From an uncultured Eubacterium sp. (GTDB lineage Bacteria; Bacillota; Clostridia; Peptostreptococcales; Anaerovoracaceae): DNA of 28,027 nucleotides. Below are positions 22,664 to 28,027 of the stretch, piece by piece. The position numbers were made by a program, and so were the translations under genes. The notes beneath the pieces were generated by a model, which saw only the letters and a program-made list of their open reading frames with translations, was not told the DNA's origin and made no database searches. The stretch lies in NCBI GenBank assembly GCA_937894585.1, contig CALBGO010000129.1, positions 1 through 28,027 on the forward strand, written 5' to 3'. Every line of letters begins with the position of its first letter. The stretch's first letter is position 1.

Positions 22664-24766
22664 TCAATTCTCGGCAGATTTATCTGCGGTGTCGGTCTCA
22701 AGCCCCGGTTCTTCCCCGGACTCCAGCCATTTCATAATGGTTTCTTCATCTATAATCGGAATATGCAGTTCCTTGGCTTTCTTGTTTTTTCCGGACGAAG
22801 ACTGTAAATCGTTGTTAATCAGATAAGAAGTCTTTGCACTGACGGAGCCTGATACCTTTCCCCCCGCAGATTCAACGGCAGCCTTCAATGCGTTTCTGTT
22901 TTCATAGTGATTCAGAGAACCGGTAATCACAAAGGTTTTTCCGTTAAGAAAGTCTTCTGTTTCCTCCGCAGTCTCATCCAGACGGATTTCCGCTAAGATA
23001 TCTTCAATTTCATCCTTTTTCTTTGAATCGTTAAAAAACGATACATACGATTCCGCCATAATCTCGCCGATTCCGTCAATTTCCACCAATTCATCTTTGG
23101 TCAGGGCAGCAGCCTTAGCAAATTTCCTGCCGCATGCTTTCATAATGACCTTTGCATTCGCAACACCGATTCCCGAAATTCCCAGACTGTATAAAAGGCG
23201 TTCCGGCGTAGTATCTCTGGCTTTTTCTACAGAAGCAGTCAGATTTTCAAATGACTTCCTGCCGAAGCCTTCCATCGAAACAATGGTATCCCGATGGGCT
23301 GCAATTTTAAATAAATCCGCAGGTTCCCTAATCAGCCCTTTTGCGATGAATTTCTCAATCGTAGCTTCGGACAGTCCGTCAATATTCATTGCATCACGAG
23401 ATACAAATAAAGCAAATCTTTTAACCTGTTTTGCCAGACAGCTTTCATTGGTGCAATAAAGAGTTTCCACACCGTTTTCATTATTGATTACAGTTTCGTG
23501 ACTGCACACCGGGCAGTACGCCGGAATCTGTATTCCATCACTTTTTGTCAGGTTTTCCGCAATCTGCGGAATAATCATATTGGCTTTATACACAGTAATT
23601 GTATCGCCGATTCCAAGCTGCAGCTCCCGCATAACGCTGATGTTGTGTACAGAAGCTCTGCTGACCGTAGTGCCTTCAAGCTCCACAGGCTCAAAAATCG
23701 CCACCGGGTTGATCAGTCCGGTTCTGGACGCGCTCCACTCGATTTCTTTTAATGTCGTTTCCGCTGTCTGATCTTTCCATTTGAATGCGATGGAATCCCG
23801 CGGAAATTTTGCGGTGGTACCAAGGCTTTTGCTGTAAGCAATATCGTCCAAGGTCAGTACCAGACCGTCAGACGGCAGATCGTTGGTTTCCACTGCCTGT
23901 TCAAAATATGCCACTGCTTCCGCCGCAGTCTCCCGTGTTACCGCTTTATATTCCACAATGTCAAATCCCTGATTTTTCAGCCAAAGCATTTGATTTTCGC
24001 GGCTGTTTGCAAAGTTCTGCGCAGGACCTTTTGGAATGGGCGAGCCTTCCCGCTGCGCTCCGTCCGGCTGTAATTCCTTTGCTTCCTGCAAATCCCCGTC
24101 CGGCACATCCTCACTTTTTCCTGCCTCCACTAAACTGAAGGCATAAAAACCGACATTTCTTTCCGCAGTAATTCGGCTGTTGAGCTGTCTGACGGAACCG
24201 CTGCACAAATTTCTCGGATTCTTGTATTTCGCTTCCGCATCTCCGATTGCCGCATTGATTTTTTCAAAGTCACTGTAGCTGATGACAGCCTCTCCCCGCA
24301 AAACCAACCGTTGTTTATACGGAATCGTAAGGGGAAGATTGGAAAATGCTCTGGCATTGGCGGTAATTACTTCTCCCACATCACCGTTGCCTCGAGTCAG
24401 CGCCTTTGCAAGTTTGCCCTCTTCATAGGTAAGAACCACAGTCAGTCCGTCCAGTTTCCACGAGAGAAGCCCTTTCTGGCTGCCCAGCCACGCTGCAAGA
24501 CTTTCCCGATCCTTAGTCTTGTCCAGCGACAGCATACGCTCCGCATGCCTTTCCTTCGGCAGTTCCGATAAAACCTCATATCCCACATTCTGCGTCGGAC
24601 TTCCGGACAGAATCACGCCGGTTTCAGCCTCAAGCGCCGCCAGCTCATCATACAGCCTGTCGTATTCAAAATTGGACATAATCTCCTCTGCGTCCTGATA
24701 GTACGCTTTCGCTGCCCGGTTTAAAAGTTCAATTTTTTCTTTCATCAAAGACTTTTTGTCTTCCAT
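22664..24766 (-). CDS. ligA: NAD-dependent DNA ligase LigA
   Basis: A 700-residue ligase that seals nicks in replication and repair. The adenylated lysine is Lys104 in the KLDG motif (usual KxDG). The nucleotidyltransferase domain spans about 70-330, the OB fold to about 410, and the zinc finger uses Cys418, Cys421, Cys438 and Cys443. The helix-hairpin-helix region follows (about 470-590), then BRCT (about 604-685). Residues ~213-256, rich in Glu, Gln, Asp and Pro, are an insertion absent from most LigA proteins. AGGAG lies 11 nt before the ATG. It follows pcrA by 21 nt, the usual pcrA-ligA order in Firmicutes. Confidence 0.97.
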   Translation of the reverse strand: MEDKKSLMKEKIELLNRAAKAYYQDAEEIMSNFEYDRLYDELAALEAETGVILSGSPTQNVGYEVLSELPKERHAERMLSLDKTKDRESLAAWLGSQKGLLSWKLDGLTVVLTYEEGKLAKALTRGNGDVGEVITANARAFSNLPLTIPYKQRLVLRGEAVISYSDFEKINAAIGDAEAKYKNPRNLCSGSVRQLNSRITAERNVGFYAFSLVEAGKSEDVPDGDLQEAKELQPDGAQREGSPIPKGPAQNFANSRENQMLWLKNQGFDIVEYKAVTRETAAEAVAYFEQAVETNDLPSDGLVLTLDDIAYSKSLGTTAKFPRDSIAFKWKDQTAETTLKEIEWSASRTGLINPVAIFEPVELEGTTVSRASVHNISVMRELQLGIGDTITVYKANMIIPQIAENLTKSDGIQIPAYCPVCSHETVINNENGVETLYCTNESCLAKQVKRFALFVSRDAMNIDGLSEATIEKFIAKGLIREPADLFKIAAHRDTIVSMEGFGRKSFENLTASVEKARDTTPERLLYSLGISGIGVANAKVIMKACGRKFAKAAALTKDELVEIDGIGEIMAESYVSFFNDSKKKDEIEDILAEIRLDETAEETEDFLNGKTFVITGSLNHYENRNALKAAVESAGGKVSGSVSAKTSYLINNDLQSSSGKNKKAKELHIPIIDEETIMKWLESGEEPGLETDTADKSAEN

Positions 24767-24787
24767 CTGTCTTTTATTCTCCTGTCC

Positions 24788-27001
24788 CTAAACTTTTTTC
24801 AGCGGCGCAATTCCTTTTGCCATTTTCTTCATACCTGCACTGTCAAAAATAACCGATATGGTTTTTTCATCCTGATCAATGACAAGGCCTTCACCGAATT
24901 TGGCATGGCGGACTTTATCGCCTGCCGCAAAATCCGAATCGCTGCCGCCTGCCGCCGCATTTGCTCTGGTCGCAGCTTTTGCATAGCGGAGAGCATCGTA
25001 AGGCCGCGGACTTTCCTTCGCCGCATAGCCGTCAAAGGAACCTGTGGAAACCCCGGGTCCGCCGCCTGTCTGCCGTCTTTCGTAAACCGCATCGCCTTCC
25101 AAAAGCCGCTTGTCCAATTCGCGCAGGAACTGGGATTCTCTGGTATAATCAGTCCGCCCGTACAAAGTACGCATTGCGGCGCTGCATAAAATCAGGGTTT
25201 CTTTTGCGCGAGTCATACCTACATAGCAGAGTCTTCGCTCCTCTTCCATTTTATCCGTGCTGTCAAAGGCCTTATGCCCCGGAAACAGACCATCCTCCAT
25301 ACCCGGCAGGAAAACAATCGGAAATTCCAGTCCCTTTGCGCTGTGCATCGTCATCAGCACTACCGCATCCTGACTTTCGTCGTGATTGTCAACCTCTGCC
25401 ATCAGCGTAATCTTTTCCATAAACTCTTCAATCGTAGGGTTTTCTGCTTCATCTTCATAATCGTAAATAACCGATTTGAATTCCATCAAGTTTTCAATCC
25501 GTCCCTCTGCCTCTACAGTGTTTGCATCCTCCAGAGCTTTCATATAACCTGTTTTGACAAGCAGGTTGTCATAAATATCGGAAACCCTGAGATTGCCGCG
25601 CTCCTGCCTGCAAAGATTGATGCAGTCCACCATCGCCTTTACACCGGCATAAGCTTTTCCCGGCAGAGTAGAAAGCACTTCTTCATCAGACAACGCCTGC
25701 AGCATACTTTCGCCCCGCACCTTCGCGAAGGCTTCTATTTTTTCAACAGATTTGTCACCCATACCCCGTTTCGGCTCATTGACTACTCTTTTGAAAGACA
25801 AGTCATCGTAAGGGTTTACGACAAGGCGCATATATGCCATTACATCTTTGATTTCCTTCCGGTCGTAGTACCGCAGTCCCGACAGCACCCGATAAGGTAT
25901 ATCTCTCCTTGTCAGCGCTTCTTCAAAATGTCTCGACTGGGCGTTGGTTCTGTAAAGAATGGCAAAATCGCTGTATTTTCTGTCTCTTCCTTTCAGAAGG
26001 TCGATTTCCTGCGCCACAAAGCGCGCCTCATCTTTTTCCGTATCGGCGCGGTAGTATTTAATTTTATCTCCCGCTTCCTTTTCCGTCCAAAGCTTCTTGC
26101 CCTTTCTGGTTCTGTTGTTTTCAATTACGGAATGCGCCGCCGCCAGAATATTTCCCGCGGAGCGATAATTCTGTTCTAATTTAATAACCTTCGCTTCGGG
26201 AAAGTCTTTTTCGAAATCCAGAATATTTCTGATATCGGCGCCTCGCCACTGATAAATGCACTGGTCGTCATCACCGACTACACAGAGATTGTGATGAGAC
26301 TCCGCCAGCATCTTAATCAGCCTGTACTGAATATGGTTGGTATCCTGATATTCGTCTACCATAATATACCTGAAACGGTTCTGATACTTAAGCAGCACCG
26401 CTTCATCGGCTTCGAAGAGTTTCACAGTGTTTAAAAGCAGGTCGTCAAAGTCCATGGCATTATTCTTTTTCAGCTCTTCTTCATAGGCTTTGAATGCATT
26501 GTAAATTACCTTATTCTTAAAATTATCCTCCATGGTGCGCCGATATGCATCGGCATTCATAGCTTTCTCCTTGCAGGAACTGATAATACTCAAAAGATAC
26601 GGCGCGCTGAATTCTTTGTCGTTGATATTCTGTGCTTTAATAATATTCTTTATTACGGTTTTCTGGTCAGTACCGTCATAAATAACAAAGTTATGGTCAT
26701 AACCGATGATTTCACAGTGATAGCGAAGCATCCGCAAACACATGGAATGAAAGGTCATAATCCACATATCATCAATATGTCCCACCAGATCTTCCACACG
26801 GCTGCGCATCTCGGATGCCGCCTTATTAGTAAAAGTTACAGCTAAAATATGATAAGGAGAAATCCCCTGCTCTACCATATATGCAATCCGCTCGGTCATT
26901 GTACTGGTCTTGCCGGAACCTGCACCCGCCAGAATCAGCAGAGGTCCCTCCAGCTGCATTGCCGCTTCTTTCTGTTTTGCATTCAGCCTGTCTAAACTCA
27001 T
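24788..27001 (-). CDS. pcrA: ATP-dependent DNA helicase PcrA (UvrD family)
   Basis: A 737-residue SF1A helicase that unwinds 3'-5' and clears proteins from DNA during repair and plasmid replication. Motifs in order: Walker A AGAGSGKT (25-32), VDEYQDTN, VGDDDQCIYQWRGAD, LEQNYRS, TMHSAKGLEF and VGMTRAKE. The C-terminal ~60 residues (GDKVRHAKFGEGLVIDQD) form the Tudor-like domain that binds RNA polymerase in PcrA. The length matches the family. GGAG lies about 12 nt before the ATG. It is the first gene of the pcrA-ligA operon, with a promoter at 27055-27083. Confidence 0.97.
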   Translation of the reverse strand: MSLDRLNAKQKEAAMQLEGPLLILAGAGSGKTSTMTERIAYMVEQGISPYHILAVTFTNKAASEMRSRVEDLVGHIDDMWIMTFHSMCLRMLRYHCEIIGYDHNFVIYDGTDQKTVIKNIIKAQNINDKEFSAPYLLSIISSCKEKAMNADAYRRTMEDNFKNKVIYNAFKAYEEELKKNNAMDFDDLLLNTVKLFEADEAVLLKYQNRFRYIMVDEYQDTNHIQYRLIKMLAESHHNLCVVGDDDQCIYQWRGADIRNILDFEKDFPEAKVIKLEQNYRSAGNILAAAHSVIENNRTRKGKKLWTEKEAGDKIKYYRADTEKDEARFVAQEIDLLKGRDRKYSDFAILYRTNAQSRHFEEALTRRDIPYRVLSGLRYYDRKEIKDVMAYMRLVVNPYDDLSFKRVVNEPKRGMGDKSVEKIEAFAKVRGESMLQALSDEEVLSTLPGKAYAGVKAMVDCINLCRQERGNLRVSDIYDNLLVKTGYMKALEDANTVEAEGRIENLMEFKSVIYDYEDEAENPTIEEFMEKITLMAEVDNHDESQDAVVLMTMHSAKGLEFPIVFLPGMEDGLFPGHKAFDSTDKMEEERRLCYVGMTRAKETLILCSAAMRTLYGRTDYTRESQFLRELDKRLLEGDAVYERRQTGGGPGVSTGSFDGYAAKESPRPYDALRYAKAATRANAAAGGSDSDFAAGDKVRHAKFGEGLVIDQDEKTISVIFDSAGMKKMAKGIAPLKKV

Positions 27002-27054
27002 CTATGTAAACTCTCCTTTTCTTTTTCCCCGATTCTTCTTCAAACAATACTTTC

Positions 27055-27083
27055 ATTTTAACACAAACCGCAGCCTCTGTGCA
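27055..27083 (-). promoter_or_regulatory. Probable promoter of pcrA-ligA
   Basis: On the minus strand TGCACA (27078-27083, 4 of 6 consensus), 17-nt spacer, TAAAAT (27055-27060). Confidence 0.5.
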
Positions 27084-27161
27084 GAAAAAATTCGCCCGAT
27101 CGAAAATCCCCGCAAACGCGAAAATTTGAACATATAAAATTCCCGACACACATAGAAACCG

Positions 27162-27941
27162 TCAAATTTTCTTCTGCTTTTCGGCATATTTGCAGATCCA
27201 TACCGCACTGTCTTCACAGCTTCGGCTTTCAATGGTCAGTGTCACATCCTCGCAGCAACAACGGTCAATGCAGTCAAGCACCTTCTCCATATCCATAGTG
27301 CCTTCCGTCAGAGAGCCGTGCAGGTCCTCTCTCCCGTTGTTATTATGAAGATGAAAATGTCCGATATGTTCACCCAGAATTTCAATCCAGTCATAAACAG
27401 TGTATGCTTCGGATGTCACCGCATTGGCATGTCCTATATCAAGACACAAATGCACCTGCGGATGACCGATATCCTCAATGAGCTTTTTCATCATCACCGG
27501 CTCATCCTCAAAAACATTTTCAATGTATATATGAAAATCCGCCGGTTTATGCTCCATAAATTTTTTCCAGAAGAAAACGGACTTCTCATGATGCCACTCC
27601 TTAAAATAAAGCAGGGGCATATATCCGCTGTGCACTGCCATACGGTGAATCCCCATATCTCTGCACACTTCGTAAGCCTCTTCGAGACGGGTAAGGCCAA
27701 ACTCTACTGCGCGATGATCGATAGACGCCGGAATAATCTCTGTAAACGGTCCGTGCATAATTGCGGACTCTGCCTTTGATTCACAGATTTCCGCTCTCAT
27801 ACGCTTTATGGTTTCTTCCCGGTTCTCCTCATCAAGAGATTCCGAAATACATAAATCATTCAATTCTATATTTAACCCGTATCTGCGAATTACATTCTGT
27901 GCGTTTTCCGAAAAAGTCGCAATATGAATTCTTTTCTTCAT
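27162..27941 (-). CDS. Xylose isomerase-like TIM-barrel protein
   Basis: A 259-residue protein of the AP endonuclease 2/xylose isomerase-like superfamily, which includes sugar isomerases and epimerases. Metal-site motifs are in the expected order: HGPFTE (63-68), HSGYMPL, IYIENVFE, CLDIGHAN, GHFHLHNNNG and LTIESRS. The substrate cannot be read from sequence. AAAGGA lies about 15 nt before the ATG, a longer spacing than in its neighbours. The 3' end of a group II intron lies 32 nt upstream of the start codon, so its original promoter is probably on the far side of the intron, outside the window. It lies 160 nt before pcrA with no strong terminator visible. Confidence 0.88.
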   Translation of the reverse strand: MKKRIHIATFSENAQNVIRRYGLNIELNDLCISESLDEENREETIKRMRAEICESKAESAIMHGPFTEIIPASIDHRAVEFGLTRLEEAYEVCRDMGIHRMAVHSGYMPLLYFKEWHHEKSVFFWKKFMEHKPADFHIYIENVFEDEPVMMKKLIEDIGHPQVHLCLDIGHANAVTSEAYTVYDWIEILGEHIGHFHLHNNNGREDLHGSLTEGTMDMEKVLDCIDRCCCEDVTLTIESRSCEDSAVWICKYAEKQKKI

Positions 27942-27973
27942 ACTAAAATTTATTTCCTTTCCAAAACTTTCAA

Positions 27974-28027
27974 ATCGAGTAGGAGGGAGCGACTAACTCC
28001 CGTCCTCTCACACCACCGTGCGTACGG
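27974..28027 (-). mobile_element. 3' end of a group II intron (domain V part and domain VI)
   Basis: Read on the minus strand from the window edge: the 3' strand of domain V (CCGTACGCACGG), then a GTGTGAGAGG linker, then domain VI as a GGGAG...CTCCC hairpin, and the end CTACTCGAT at about 27974. This arrangement is typical of bacterial group II introns of Firmicutes. The body and any reverse transcriptase gene lie outside to the right. The 3' splice point is placed from the CGAT end and could be off by a few bases. Confidence 0.75.

Noticed and set aside
22368..22667. 99-residue frame from a TTG overlapping the ligA stop
   Set aside because: It has a Gln/Arg-rich, unconvincing composition, runs 62 nt into the AIR-synthase-like gene, and relies on a TTG start. 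I leave the 22430-22663 gap unassigned.

Overview
The window looks like chromosome from a low-to-moderate GC Gram-positive anaerobe, most likely class Clostridia; the exact family cannot be settled from sequence alone. Support comes from near-consensus sigma-A promoters (for example TTGACT-N17-TATAAT and TTGACA-N17-TATGAT), strong AGGAGG-type ribosome sites, U-tract terminators, and Firmicutes-style gene sets (pcrA-ligA, tagO, comEB-type dCMP deaminase, PadR/HAAS pairs). Almost all genes lie on the minus strand; the exceptions are the three-gene PadR operon at the left end and one PhzF-family gene.

Left part (1-5.6 kb) is accessory in character. A run of perfect hairpins (21-126) precedes a PadR regulator / HAAS-type membrane protein / secreted beta-rich protein operon. 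Then come a DUF4143-type AAA ATPase, a short orphan coding fragment, a zinc-ribbon membrane protein, a 400-residue membrane protein, and a small membrane protein overlapping an XRE regulator. Two dyads sharing the AATGTCA half-site suggest that the XRE protein controls both its own operon and the 400-residue protein operon.

The 5.8-7.7 kb part holds two paralogous secreted lytic transglycosylases. Both promoters carry an 11-bp-spaced direct repeat (TGTGAAA-N4-KGTGAAA on the minus strand) at almost the same distance from the -10 box, as expected for an OmpR-type response regulator controlling cell-wall hydrolases. Between the two genes is a 10-bp-phased array of TCTTAAGAA palindromes, with one further copy over the -35 region of the downstream gene.

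The 7.9-13.1 kb part holds a PhzF-family enzyme ending in a long bidirectional hairpin, two small envelope proteins, and a MATE exporter followed after 2 nt by a secreted subtilisin-like protease with a C-terminal Ig-like (Big_2) domain.

The 13.2-17.5 kb part is mostly housekeeping: yhbY-truA-dCMP deaminase-tagO in one direction with short gaps, preceded by a 592-nt non-coding stretch containing a 102-bp tandem repeat, a stable hairpin and the terminator of an orphan A24 prepilin peptidase.

The 17.6-22.4 kb part holds a YfcC-family transporter with an M20 amidohydrolase (probable uptake and hydrolysis of acylated amino acids or peptides). Upstream is a MerR regulator translationally coupled to an AIR-synthase-like protein. 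The transporter promoter has the 19-bp spacer typical of MerR-activated promoters.

The right part holds pcrA-ligA and a xylose-isomerase-like TIM-barrel protein. At the right edge the 3' end of a group II intron (minus strand) sits 32 nt upstream of the TIM-barrel start codon. I found no CRISPR array, tRNA, rRNA or intact transposase.
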